This document shows positions 35,689-50,600 of a stretch of DNA of 64,000 nt, in pieces (positions within the stretch are counted from its first letter, which is position 1; every line of letters begins with the position of its first letter). The DNA comes from Pratylenchus scribneri. Taxonomy: Eukaryota; Nematoda; Chromadorea; Rhabditida; Pratylenchidae. A program made the position numbers and the translations under genes. The notes beneath the pieces are model-generated. The model saw only the letters and a list, made by a program, of their open reading frames with translations. It searched no databases and was not told the DNA's origin. The stretch lies in contig JAQSEB010000198.1 in assembly GCA_030063045.1 (NCBI GenBank), forward strand, positions 1 to 64,000, read 5' to 3'.

Positions 35689-38600
35689 CTGCAATTGTTT
35701 TAGAAAATGGATTTAACTTTTAATCTTTTTATAGGTTTATTTTATCAAAATAGATAATACATTTGAATGGGCTTGGAATAATAGGGTTTAGAAATTTGAA
35801 TCTATGGGTAAGATAAATTATTATCTAAGATTAGATTAATAAGTTGTAAATCGATTTAAAATTTAGTGAAGTCTGTTCAAAAACCATATTGGTTTAAAAA
35901 TTTGCCTATGGGAACTAATTATGAGAGATGACTTTTCATAAATAATTGACTATGCTTATCAAATTAGTCTATTCTAATTTGCATAATCCCTTTTTTAAAA
36001 ATAGCCAGATTCACATATTGGAAATACATTGAAAATTGCCCACAAAAATGAATAAAAACACACTTTTGGATTTGTGTTTCTTCTGCATCATCATTGTCGC
36101 CGCCAGTTGGTTTAGGTGATGATGTTTTGCTGTTGTTGCTGATTCGATGTTTTTTCATGATGCCATCTTTTGTTTTGTTGGATTTGTTGTTTTCGTCGTC
36201 TTTTGTTTTGTTGGATTTGTTGTTTTCGTCGTCTTTTGTTTTGTTGGATTTGTTGTTTTCGTCGTCTTTTGTTTTGTTGGATTTGTTGTTTTCGTCGTCT
36301 TTTGTTTTGTTGGATTTGTTGTTTTCGTCGTCTTTTGTTTTGTTGGATTTGTTGTTTTCGTCGTCTTTTGTTTTGTTGGATTTGTTGTTTTCGTCGTCTT
36401 TTGTTTTGTTGGATTTGTTGTTTTCGTCGTCTTTTGTTTTGTTGGATTTGTTGTTTTCGTCGTCTTTTGTTTTGTTGGATTTGTTGTTTTCGTCGTCTTT
36501 TGTTTTGTTGGATTTGTTGTTTTCGTCGTCTTTTGTTTTGTTGTCGTTGATATTGTTGTTGTTGTCATTTTTGTTGTTGCTGCTACTTTTCCTCCTCAAC
36601 CTACGCTTCTCCTTCTCCTCGCCTTCTTCTCCATTCTCCTCCTTCTCTCCTCCCTCCATCACTCTTTTCTTCCGCCTCATTGTTGGCCCGCCGGGGGCCA
36701 CCTCCTCTGTGGTTGTGGTGCCTGTTTCTGCTGGAAGCTATAAAATGATTATGTTCCAATGTTTCTACATGTTATTTGTGTTCTACACAGGGTGGGTGGA
36801 TGACAAGTTATTCAAATTTAAAAAGGAACAAAAATGAAAATGTGAAATAATTGTTTGAATTTGATCGGCTTAAAAATTGTTTAAAAATGGATACTTAAAA
36901 TAAAAATTGCTGGAGGCTAAATTTTTTATCTGACTGAATTCCGTATAAAATTTCTGATATACGTGTCTCATCAGTCAAAAATACCAAATTAAGGTAATCA
37001 GAAAATTGCTTAATGGAAATTCAAAAGAATCCATTTTTTAATTCTTTTAAAAATTTCGAATTTTATTTTACAATTAAATATTAAATTTTTCCGATTATAT
37101 TTTTAAAATTTTAGGTAGATATTTTATAAACCGATCAAATTCGTGAACAATTATTTCAAATACCGTAAAACTTCTATTAGAAGCCCATCCCTTGAAAAAT
37201 TTATGTCGAAAATAACCAATGTAGAGGTGAAATTAAGCCGAAATAAACATTTTTTGTTTTCAAAATTTCCGAAAATTCTCCCTTCGGAGGGCCTCTGAAA
37301 CTTATAAACCCACGGGCTTCTAATAGAAGATTTACGGTAATAATTTTCTTTCAATTGGGGTCACTTGCCTGGCCATTTTTGCCAGCAATTCCGCCAAAAG
37401 TTTTCATTTTCTCCTCCAATGATTGTTCCGAAACAAGAATTGAAATTGAATCCGATCCTTGGTCATTTTGTGCCACAGCAGTGTATGTGCCTGAAATATA
37501 TAAAAAATAATTGCGTTGTTATTGAAAAAAGGAAAAAATTCGCTCTAAGTAAGGTATCTATCTCAATATACGAACTCATAATTAATTAATAATTTTAATT
37601 TTGTTTCGAATAAAATTCTCATGAAAAAAATTAATTCACTGATTGTTATTGAGTTTAAGAATAAAAAGAAATTTTCCTAGAGGTAATTACGAATATTGGT
37701 ACAAAAATTTGACTACAATTTTGTCTAATTTATTCATCTTAATAAGCCCAATGCCAACATTTAATATGTATATTTTTAATATTAGTAAATCTTAGCATTG
37801 CCTTAAAAAGATATGGTTAAATATGACACTAAAATAAGGTCAAATTCGTTCCAAAATTACTCTTATAAAAAAATTAATTTTTAAAAAATATTTGCATATT
37901 TCCAATCAATTTGCCCACCGGCATGTTCGGCAGGTGTGAATTTGAGTATTTCAAGCATGAATTCCGTGACCCCAATGTCGGCATTGAAATTTTTGTTCAA
38001 CAAAATGCGCGCATCCGCTCCAAATGGTTTTCCATTGCGCAGCCATTGTAGCTGGGGTGTTGGAGTGCCGCTGAATGAGCCGGCCAAACAAACGCGTGAA
38101 CCGTTGATTGCATCCTAATAAATTGAATATATTTTAATTGATTAGAAATTTTGCTATTTAAAAAATCAAAAAAGAAGAAATAAAAATCTAAATAATTATT
38201 ATATTAATAATTTCAATTTAAAAGTGAAATCGAAAAAAATGAAAGCATTTTGTGATCAATTACTTCTTAATATAGGTAATAATTATTATATTTCTTTTAT
38301 TGATACGGTCTCATCTGGTTTTCGGTATACATTTTTTTTATGAATCCTAATTATACTACCCAAATTCATTTTTTTACAAAATTATAGTATTCGGTAAAAT
38401 TTTGACTAAATTTTTGTGGAAAATTAATTAAAAATCAAAAATGGCCAACAAAGAACCGTCAAAAATCATAATTGAAAAAGATTATTAATTCTCCATTTAC
38501 AACACTGACCACGCTTGGCTTTGGCTTCTTAACAAATGTTGGTGGTTTCTTCACTGTTTCATCCTTTTCCTTGGATTTGCTCTTTTCAAGTTTGGGTTTA

Positions 38601-41600
38601 TCTTTTCCCGTTTCAGTTGTTTTGATTTGTGTCGATGTGCCCGGTGGATCATTTTTACCCTAAAAAAGTTGTTTATTTTAAATAAATTTATATAAATTTT
38701 GTATTACCCGAACAATCAATGTTGCTTCGGTTGCCGGTTTCTTATCTTGTTTGCTCATTTCCAATTCCAGTTTGTAGCGGCCTGTGAGTATGGAAATAAT
38801 TTTGTTAACCAAATTTTCATATTTTTTTGATGTTAAAATTCATTTAATTTTATTTGTATTTTTGTTTACCTGCATCCGCTTTCTCCACTTTGCTGATCAC
38901 CAATTTTGCCTCGCCTTTCATGTCCAATGTTGCTTTGTGTTTGATTGAGGTTCGTGTGTTCAACAGTTTGCCATCTTTGTACCTACATAAATTTATGTTG
39001 AATTTTTATACATTTAATTGTACTAATAAATATTGGGAAATTAATTAATTATATTTCTGTAAACATTCCAGCCAATTAATATGGTATCAAATTTAAAGTC
39101 AATTCCCGCATTATGTCTTTTTTGCTCCAAATTAATGTCATTTGATTTTTCATCAATGGAAGCCACTGGGTTTTTTTTATATTCTTAAATTTCCGTTGAT
39201 TTTTTGAAATTTAAATGAAGGAGAAAAGTATTTGTGAGTGAACTGAAAAGTTTTAAATTTGTTTAGGTCCATTTTTAAAAATACTCTAAAAGCCAATAAA
39301 TATGTAGAGGTATCTAAAATGTTCATTTTCCATCTCATAGTTACATAAGATAAAATCTAATAAAGAACACTGACCATTTTGCTCGCATCACATTGTCCTT
39401 TGTGTTCGCATCCAATTGTGCGACCATTTCCACACGCATTTGGCCTTCTACCGCCTCTGTGTCTTGGAGCAGACGGTCAAAACCGTCGCCTCCAATGACT
39501 TTAGGCTCTTCCTCTTTCACTTCAGGTTTTTGTTTTTCCTCTTTTGGTTCAATTTTCTTCTTCGTCGCAGTTTCCTCCATCTTTTCTTCCTTCTTCTCTT
39601 CTTGTTTTTCGCCAAATCTTCCGGCCAATCGTTTCACTTTTTCTTGTCTTTCCTCCGCTGCTTTTTTCTTCTCCGCCTCCTTTGCTGCCCTCTCTTCCGC
39701 TTCTCGTTTTCGTTTTGCTTCCGCTTCATCGGCTTCTTTTTGCTTCCTTTCGCGTTCTTCCGCTTCCTTCTTTCGGGCAGCTTCCTTCGCTTCCTCTTCC
39801 TTCCGTTTTTTGGCTTCCGCTTCTTCCGCCTCCTTCCGTTTTTTGGCCTCCTCTTCTTCCTTTTCTTTTCGTTTTCTTGACTCCTCTTCTTCCTCTTTTT
39901 CCTTCCTCAATTTTGCCTCGCGCTCTTCTCGTTCCTTCCTTTCCGCTTCTTCTTTTCTTTCCGCCTCTTTTTTCCTTTTTGCCTCTTCTTCGGCTTCTTT
40001 TCTCTTTTTGGCCGCTTCTTCTTCTCCTTTATCCGCTGACATTTCAATTCTATATCGGGCTCCATACTTTGAATCCTCTTTTTGCTCTTCTAAAAAAAGA
40101 AAATTTTTATTACCAATATTTTAAAAAAATGAGGCCAAAAATTAAGACTTACTTTTTGCCTATTTTTTTTTGAAGAAAAAAATGAGAAAAAAATTAATTT
40201 TAGCGGTAAAAATAATAAATTTGGCGACCTATTTTTAAGACATTAAAATTGGCTACAAAGAAGTCCTAAAATTTACTAGGTTTAAGGTTACTTTTAAGCA
40301 AATAAGAACAGAGCTTACTTTAAAATATTGAGGTAAAATAAGGTTTAAACCTTGAAAATGATTAAAAATGCCAATTTTCGAGCAAAGTTTTTTGCCAGAA
40401 TATTATTGTTTCCAAATTAAATAATTTCTAGAAATAATCCCTCTAAAAATGTCCAACAAATTCCTACCTTTTTGCTGTCTGCCGCTTTCTTTTGTCTCTT
40501 CCGGAATGCTTTCCCTCCGTTTCTTGCTGCTAATTCCATTTGCCATGTGCCCATTCATTGGGGTAGATGTGCCTTCGGCTTTTGGTGTCACTTCGCCGTC
40601 GTCCATGGCAAAACTGACGCGTCTTCCTTCCTTGGAAATTTTACGGATTGCCGGACTCTTCATTGGCTGATGGAATGTTTCATCTTCTTGAATGCCTGGA
40701 AAATATATAAATATCAATTAAAATTTTGTCAATATTTTTCAGCATCAAGAAAATTTCCCATATTTAAGCTTAATTTGACAAGAAAAATGGCAAATAATAA
40801 TAAGGGTTACAAATTCCTAATTTCGCTTTTTTACTCTATTATTAAAAATAAAGGAAATAGATCTATCATCTTATTATTCCTACTATATTAAAAGAGGATA
40901 TTAGTTTTTAATGATCCTCCAAAGAGATTACCATAAATCGAGAGGGTCTTCAACCTTCAATGAGTCTTTATTTTTAAAAGGAGGCAAAATAATTTATTCT
41001 AAGGAAACCCTTAGGAGATTATTCCATTAATGGTGGCCAGAAATAGGAAAATATAATTTAGGGAGATTGAAGATTGTCTTCAAAGCCCCCAATTAAAAAT
41101 TTTTGAACGCACCCGAATCCATGAGACTGCCTGAGAGCACGGATGATGCCTGGGAATGTTCATCCCCAGAATCGGGTCTTTCCGCCAGTTGTTGTTGTCG
41201 TCGAACAGGCTCTTCGGTTGTCGTAGTGGATTTCTTTCTCTCCATATATCCCATTCCATATCCACCCATTGCTGTTGATTCCCTTGGACTCTCGGGAGGC
41301 TTCACCGTGATGTACACTTCGTCGCTGGGTTCGCCTGGCTCACTGTTCAGCACGCCCGGCAATTTGGCCACAATTCGATAAATGTATCGGCCAGCTTCAA
41401 ATACGGATCGATCGATATATCTGGAAAATGTTTGATGTAATAAGCCATGACAATTTGTTTATGAAAAATTTATTATAAATTTATATAAATTTTCTTATCG
41501 CATAGATTTTAAAAAGATAATCAAGTGGATTTGGTTTATTGGTAAAAATAATTAACAAACAGAGGGATTATTTATTTTTTCAATAAAAGGCATTGAAATT

Positions 41601-44600
41601 GGAATAAATTTTCGTGAAAAAAATCAAAAAATTTAACTCTTTATTATGAGTTTTATTCGCTAAATTTCAGAACTTAAATAAGATGATTTTTTGCCAAAAT
41701 TATTTCTTATCAAAATATTTTTTAAAGTGTTCTTTAAAAATTTGTCTTTTGATTATTTTATCCAAAAATGTACGTTGGTCGATCCGCATTTGCAACTTCC
41801 AGCCAAAATTCATTGGCTCCGGCCCCACATTTCTTTCGTTCAACCCCGTAGATGATGGCACGATCGACCGCTTCCCAGCTGAGCACTGCTTTTGTTTGCA
41901 TTCCATCCGTCGTCAAGGTTGGTTTTTTGGGTCGAGAAAGTCTTGGAATATGCAATGGATCATTGGAAGCGGAGGAAATTTGCGAAATGTCCGCATCATC
42001 TTCCTCCTCTGGCAATTGAACATCGACGGTGGCACTTGGCTCGGATTCGCCAATTTCATTTACGGCCAAAATGCGGAATGCATAGAATTCACCTGGATAG
42101 AGGCCATGCACAGTGTAGAGGAAGCCATGATCCGTTTGGATGCGATCCGCTGTTTTGCGTTGAATTTGACGCCATCGAGAGCTGAAAAAAAAGAGTAAAA
42201 ATTTAGAAAATAATTATAAAGTCATGGTAAATTATATGTTGTCTTTTGCTTTATTTGATTTATATAAGTAAGGTTTTTTGAAAAGCTGGAATAATAATTT
42301 TACTGGAATTTTAAAAATATTTTTCCTTTATTTTTTAATATGAACAGACTAAAATTTTCATTAAATAAAATTCAAATTTGGATATATTCCGGAGTCCGGT
42401 CCGGACCTTCTAATAAGTTTAGTTTATGGTTTATGCTTTGTGTCAAAATTTATGTAAATATAATTTGCAAAAAAATTTAATAATCTCATTCTCATTTTGA
42501 ATTCCGAGAATTTTTTTTATGTGTATCTTAATTCTTAAGTATAAATTTCTAATAAGAATATAAATATAAATTGATAATATTAATTAATACCTATTAAATT
42601 CAAATATAATTTCATTACATTAAAAAATAATTTTAATAAATATTTCCTCTTTCCCATTAGTTCCTTTCAATATAAAATATTCTCAAATTATCTTTTTTAA
42701 TAATTAGAAAATCTCTAATTTTTACCGATCCGCTGTTTTGCGTTCAATGATGAAACTTTCAATGCTCTCTTCTCCTCTCCTCGAATCCGTGGACATATTC
42801 CATGCCAAATCCACCGATTGAGAGGTGACATTTTTGGCACGTAAATTTGTTGGTGCTGGCGGCACATCCAACACTTTCAAATCCACACAGACCGAATCTT
42901 CCCCAAGCGTGTTCACTGCTCGAAGCCAAATTCGTCCACTGTGGCTTCGATTGAGTTTTCTGATTTGAATTTGTTGATCACCGCCGTCCAATTCCGTAAT
43001 GATCGCATCCCCGATTGGTTGATCATTCAGGAGAACACTGATTCGTGGTTTTGGATAGCCAAGGCAGTTGGCAATGACCTGCAATAATTTTATGTATTTG
43101 GCCATTTATTTATTTTAAATTTAAATTATTTTTTTACAATGTATATTTGATTTATTATTGTTCCAATTCCAATCACTTTCGGGTTATTGGTAACGCAGCT
43201 TTTTATAATACCAAAAGTACTGAGGCATTTCATTGAATTTTCAATTTTATATCAGACTAAGAACTCGATAGGGTCTATGAATTCACCTAATAAATCCCAT
43301 TTTAAACCTTCAAATAATTTTTGTCTAAAATGACCAAAAACGGTGAAAAATGCTTGCTAACTTTTTATTGGAGTCATATTTTTGAAAGATTGAATCAATT
43401 CTTTTTATTTAATATACATATAATCGATAGATAAAAAGAGCTTCCAATTAATATTAAATTGATAGGAAAAATTCATTATTTCAAATTCTATGATGTATTA
43501 TTTTCTCACGACGAGTTTGGATTTGTTTAACTTAATTTTTAATTCAGTCAGCTCATCCAAAAATAATAAAGTTTTTTATACTCAATTTTGTGGGTTTTCA
43601 TCTCGCTGACCGTAAAATCATCGCCGCCAATTTTTGTGATCCTCTCATCATTGTAGCGACGAAGTTCCATTTTTGGTGGCACTTCAAATTTGAGTTTTGC
43701 CGGTGCACTTCGTTCGCCTCCATCCAATTCCACAGAGTATTCACCAATTTCGGTCTCATCAAAGTTGTAAATTTCCAATATTGCCCGGGTGTTTTCAGTG
43801 TAGGCAAAACATTTTTTCGAGATCAAACGCTGTCCATCACGGTACCAAACCACATCGTCCGTGCCCTTGGACAAATCCGCATAGAGCAGAACTTTTTCGC
43901 CGTAACGATCTGAAGAGGGGAATAAATAATTTCGATAATTTAATTATGAAGTATGAATTACTTTTTTCTAAAATTTATGCCGATTCTTGTTAAGAAATGT
44001 TGATTTTTCATATATGTAAATATTGGTATCGTACTCGGCATAATTTTACCAGACATTTACCAATAATCCAGGATGGCAAATATTATTTAAAAAGCATAAT
44101 TAGTGTGAGACCTTATTTTATTTCATGTAAATCTTGGTAAGAAATTCCGAAATTAGCCATGCTTATGAATGTTGGCATATTTTCTATGAAGATTTCCAAA
44201 TATGACTAAGAATAGAGAGGTGGGTAAATCAAATATTTATGCCAACCTTGGTAAGAAATTATCATATTTATCGTCGTTGGCATAATTTTATAGGTTGATA
44301 GAATCGAATGAAATAATGTAATATTTGGTATTTGACAAATGTATTTTGGTGATTTTCGGAATATAATATTTAATTCATAAACAACACCGATTATAGTAGA
44401 GCTTCGTAAAAACTATACTTATTTTTACTAAAATTGAATAATTTGGTGTACTCACTTATTGTTCTGCCTTGAGGTGAGAAAATGATGCGTGTCTTCTCTG
44501 CCCGAACTGTAATTTCCGTTTGAACGCGATCTTCGCCGCCTTCCGTCTCGCATGTGTAAATGCCGGAATCGTCACGCATTGCGCCGTACAGGATCAATCG

Positions 44601-47600
44601 TCGTTTGCAGCCTTGTTTCTCCAGCGTAATGCGATTTGTGGTCTCGCCAATGTGCCGTTTGTTTCGAAGCCATCGGATATTTGCCTCGGGATCTTTTTCG
44701 AGGGAAAGGGAATGAATTATTTTTATTTGCATTTTTCAATATAAAAATTTATTTAAAATTAATTAAATTGAAATAAAATTAAAATTTTTATACAAATTAT
44801 TTTTTTTTTCAAAAAATTAATTGAAACTTCTATTTGAATTAAATTTTGAATTTTTGGGAGGAATATTATTTATTTATTTTTCGACCGAAAATTTCGAAAT
44901 TATGCATAATTGAGATTTTAAATTCCCATCTACAAATCTAAGTGTTTGAAATTTTTTAGAATTTTTTTTAAACATAGTAAATAAAATCAAAATTTTTAGT
45001 CTATTTTCAATTTAATTTATTTAATATTTTTTTCATTTTTTAACTTCTTTGGCATAATTGGCCATGAAAATATTCAATTTCTTACCGGAAACTTCACATT
45101 CCAGCACAATATCTTTGCCTTCGATTGCTTCAATGCGATCGGCGAATGCCTTGTTGAAATGTGCCTGAATGGCGCCCACTCGCAAATATGCCTTCGTTTC
45201 CACACTGCCAAAATCATTTCGCACTTGGCATGCGTAGTAGCCTTCGTCCTGTTCTCCCATCCGATGAATAACCAACTATAAATTTGGATAAATGATAAAC
45301 TGAGGAGTTTTTATTTTTGACGTGTCCCGGACAATTGGGCGCCAGGTCAATTTGGACAATTGGGCGCGGACAATTGGGCGCCAAATTAAAATAGATTCTT
45401 AGGAATAAGGAGCTGTTTGACTTCCCCCTCGTTTCCCTATGCTCCGAACCCTAACTTAAACCCTAAACCTAGCCCTAACCCTAAGCCCCTACTTAAAAAG
45501 AATAAAGAAATTTTTAATTTGGCGCCCAATTGTCCGGCGGCGCCCAATTGACCGCGCTCAATTGTCCATCCACCATTTTTGACTATATCTTCTATGCCAT
45601 TTTGTAAAAATTTTTAAAATTTTATGTGCTTTTAATTAGATGGTGGAACATGAGATATGGTATTGAAAATTGACCTATAGCTCAATGAAGGTATATCAAT
45701 TTTAGAAAATTAAATACAATACGAAAACCCAAATATCTCCCAACCGGATTTGTATTTTTCAAAATTTTATGAAATCTAACTTTAAAAAAGTACCGCTTAT
45801 TTAGTAAATTATTCTTTTCAAATACTTATGGAATTCTAGAGCTTTCCAAAAAGGCATATCGCTTTTCAAAATTGGTTACATTCTGGGTTAAAGCTATGGC
45901 CAAAAATGGCTCAGGTACTTAAAAGTTAAATTTCGAAAGTTTGGATATAAATATTCTAATTATAAAATCTGTTGATTTGAGTACAAAAGAAATATGTAAT
46001 TTTGTGGAATATTTGGCCTATATATAAAATTCATATCAGTTCCAGCCCCACTCACTTTGCTCACGAATCCCTCATTGCTGATTGACAAATTGTCATTCTC
46101 CGGACTGGGCACAATCTCTTCGCCATTTTTGAACCACACAAAGAGGGGTGCCGGTTCACCAACGGCGCAAATTTCCAATCGAATTTCCTCCTTCTTTGGG
46201 ACCAGTGCGTCTCGTAAAGTTTTTGTGAGAATTGGCGTGTTGAAGCCGGAAATTTTGATGACGTCACTTTCGCCGGACACTGTCATTTGTTCGCCATCGG
46301 CCGATTTGGCCACAACCCTCATTCTATATGAGACGCCCTCCTTCAGTTCATCCTCCACAATGGCCGGCGATGATTTGAATTGTTCAAGCACTTCATTCCA
46401 TAAATAGGTGCCTTCCGAGCGGTACTGTAAAATTTGGATGGATTTTATATTTTTATATGCCAATTTATTTAATTTTAATATTTTAAATTATAAATTTTTG
46501 CCCATTATTTTTGGCTACAATTTATCTATGATAAAAATTGCGTATTTGCAACCATAAAATGTGGCCAAAATAAAATTTTATCTATGTCTATTGCCTATAA
46601 TTTAATTTTTATTTTTAATTCCATCCTAACTAAAATTAAAAATTTTATAAAAGTCTAATTGCTATGTTGTGCTGATCTAATAGACTTTAAAAAGTCCTAT
46701 TAATTATACATTTTATAGCAAAAAAAAAAGAAATTGTGCCAAATAAAATTTGTAAAATTACTGTAGAGTAAATTTTCAATTCGTACCCTCTTGGAAGACC
46801 ACTGAAATTATCAAGTTCTGTGGCTACTGATAGATAATTTACGGAATATAGAAATATTTATACTTTAAAATTTTCAAATTAGATCTGTTCATTTAATAAT
46901 TGTATTATAATTTACCAATTAGGGCTTAATGATGCTCGGTAAGCTAAACCTATTTTAAATATGATATGTTACATTTTACTATATATTTTTTCCAATTAAA
47001 AATGAAAATAATCAAATTTAATTGAATTTATCACCTGCAGATTATAATGATGTGCAGAGGCCAGTTCCGCTGTGTTCCAATGAACGCGCACTTTTGTGCC
47101 GCTGATTAATTCAATGCGAGGGGCAGCAATGTGCTTCGATGCCCTGTCTTCGACATGTAACAGTTCAGATTGAACATTTGAGTCGGAATGGAGGCCAGCA
47201 TAATTTTGGGCTTCCACCTTGAACACGCAATCCTTTTTGCTGGGATCCAGGAATTCATCGAGCCAAAAGTTGCTGGCAAACACAGTTTCCTGATTTACTT
47301 TGCGCCAATCGCCGCCTTGTTGCTTGCAAAAAACGTCGTAACCAAATAATTTGCTTCCGCCGGTATCCCAGCATTCGTCCCATTCCAAGCGGACACTTTG
47401 CTCGTAGGTGTGAGTGATTCGTGGGGCGGAATGCATCACTGGGGCTGAGAATGGTCTGAAATTTGATATTTTGGTGTGGCGTATGAATTTGTTCAATTGG
47501 AATTTTTATAAATCATAATTTAATATTTTTTATTCCAAAATTTTAGCCAAAATAAAATTATTGAATTTTAATGCAATTTTTTGTCAAATATCTAGCTTTT

Positions 47601-50600
47601 TTGAGACACTAAAATTTGGCAAAATCTCACTCCATTTCAATCTTTGTTCTGAATAACGTAAGACCTAGACTCTAAACTTAACTTTAAATTTATTTTTAAA
47701 AATTTCTTCATATTCAAACTAAAACTCTTCAAAAATGCTGAATGAAAATTTGAGCAAATTTGAGCAAATTCAATGATTTAATGGATAATATTTATTTTCT
47801 CAAATTTTAGCTAGAAAAAGAATAAAATGAAATGATAAATCATTATTTGTATGACCAAATTATATTAAAAATATAATGAATGAAAATGACCTAATAAACT
47901 GTTTATATTTGAACTGCGATTTTATAAAATTTGAATTTTAATTTATTTAAACTTTTTTCTTTATAAAAATTATATACATTTACTTTCTAAAAAGTAGTAA
48001 AATATGAAATTTTCCACTTACGTTCCCGTCGTGATTTGAGCCAATTTTGAGAATTCGCCAACGCCAAAACGATTCATCGCGGCCACCCGGAACACATAGT
48101 CCGTATCGTAGTCCAAATCTTCGACCAATATTTCCATAGTGTATGCCGACAATTGGCCAACGCGTTGCCAAACTCGTCGATTTGCGCCCTTCTTTTCGAT
48201 CACATAGCCGGTGGTGCGTTCCCGCTCATCGACCATGCTGTCATTGGCCGGTGGACTCCACTGAAAATATTTTTTAAAATATGCATCATAATTTCTATAT
48301 TTCTGATTTTTAGGTTGCAATAATCAGGAAAATAGTGATCTTAAGATTTTTTGAAATTTGAGTGTCAAAATGAATCTTTTTGTGTTTTTGTCATCAAAAT
48401 AGTCAAGACATAAAAAGTTGCCCTTCATTAAAAATTGTGTCAATAAATTTGACTTATAATAAGCTATATAACTTATTAATATTTAGAAATTCGTAAAGCA
48501 ACAAATCCTAATAAAAAAGACAGGCAAATATTTATTGTGGTATATTTTGCTATTTTTGGGATCGATTTAAAACCCTTTTTGCTAAATCTAACACAGAAAT
48601 ACTTATAATGAATTTCCGAATAATTATGCCTGAGAAGGAAAATTACTCTGCGGAAAAATGAAAATATTTATTATTTAATTTTCTTTTTTTAGTGAATCAT
48701 CATTTTTTTAATATTTATCTTTTCCTGACATTTTATAAAATTCAGTGTTGCAAATGCCTTGCCTACCTTCAAGAAACAATAATCATGCCCAATTTCGGTG
48801 ATCATCAAGCCTGAAGGTGGCTCTGGCACATCTCTCACATACACTTCATATTCCAATTTGTCTTCGCCGTATTCATTGAACAGAACAACTTTGTAGCGGC
48901 CACGGTCCGCTTTGGTCAATTCCCGTCGAGTCAAGAGAACATTATCCTCAAGGCAGGTGACATGTGTTCGCAGTTCGGGCGTCAACAGTTGATTGTTCAA
49001 ATAGAGGTCAACTTCCGGTTCGGGCAATGATTTTAGGCGAATATTCAATGATAAATTCTCGTTGGCATCCATTATAATTTTTTGAACACGGCCTTCATCC
49101 GCGGCATCCATTCGCGGTTTTCCGTGTACTTCCAGGATTGTTGATGATTCGACCATGTCAACATTGAGGGAATATCTGCCTCCCAATTTGTAATCAGTGT
49201 TTTTGATCACCAAGGAACCTGTAAAGTGGCAATTTAGTTGAAAAATTTATTTAAAATTGAAAAATAATTAAAGATTTAATAAAAAAATAAATAATGTCTC
49301 AATAATTTATGTTAATTTATTTAATTTAATAGATTTCCATAAGGATAATACCTTTATAGTATTTTTTAAAAATTTAAAAATACCTTTTAAATTTTTTTTG
49401 TGTTTTATAATAAAAATTTAGGGGATAGAAATTACTGTTTAAAAAAATAAAAATTCTAAAATTTATGTCTACAATTCAAGTTTAATAAAATTTAATACAA
49501 ATTGAAATTTGCTATGATCTACTGACCAATGACCATTCAGGATCAATGGATATTAGTAAATTGGATATTCAGAAGATTGGGAAAATTCGTGATCAGCCCC
49601 AGGTTTAATGTTTTAAAAGAAAAAAAGGAAGGGATTGGGCCAAATTTAAAGCAAGAATTGCTGGCGAATTAAAGGACAATTGTTGTAATAGTAAAATGGG
49701 GGAAACTCTTAAAAATCCATCCAAAAACATTGCTTAGAGCTCAAATTTCATACTTTTTATGTTTTGGGTTCCATATTCCATTTTGCTTTTTAAATTTTGA
49801 TTGAAGCTTATTAGAAACGAATTTTTGATTTCCTCAAAAATATATTAGTTTTCTGAAAACAAATTAACAAAAAATATAACTTACATATACAGCCATTGGT
49901 GTTGATTTGATAGATATCATCATTGAACAATGGTCGGCCATTATGGCTCCATGAAATCTTTTTGGCTGCATCATGTGTAAGGACGGCTGTGAGAGTGGAC
50001 GTGTCGCCCAAATTCGCGATCACTTTTCTTGGCAATTTCTCTGCAAATTCCACTGGGACTTCATCCACAACCAATCGACTTTCATGCGATTGTCGTGTCT
50101 CATCATCCAACGTGCATTGAACACGAATATTGGTGTCCGCCGGCACAACATGCTCAATTTTGAGTTGTCGAATATAGGCATAGTTTTGAATGAAACAACG
50201 TGGGTCGCCGAGTTGTTGCAGTGTTTTGCCATTCACTGTCCAACTCACTTGGTCACTTTCATTGAACAATTCACATTCGAAAATGGCCGTGTCGCCACGG
50301 GCGGTGAGCACTTCACGGTCGGGGATGGTGACGAAACCTTTCCTGATAGTCCTATGCCGGATTGCCACCGGCAACAAATCTTCCAACGGTGCCACTTCGC
50401 CAATTTCCAGCCGTTGCATTCGTCGTTTGCCCAGGAAATCTTCGACCTCATCGAATTTCACCTCCTTCGTTTCGTAACGTTTCAGTGGCATTCCTTCTCC
50501 TTCTTCTTCCTCATAAACATATTCCCATTCGTCTTCATCCTCTCCGACCGTCTTCTTCTTTTCCATTTTAGCCATCCCAAATTCATCTTTTGCCGTACTT

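Noticed and set aside
36094..36837. Long plus-strand open frames through the 33-bp repeat
   Set aside because: A 33-bp repeat with no stop opens several frames on both strands. Only the minus frame joins splice sites of the giant gene.
43976..44300. Repeated CTTGGTAAGAAATT/TTGGCATAATTTTA motifs
   Set aside because: They look like a decayed tandem repeat in an intron. Too degenerate to define a unit, and no coding or element ends found.
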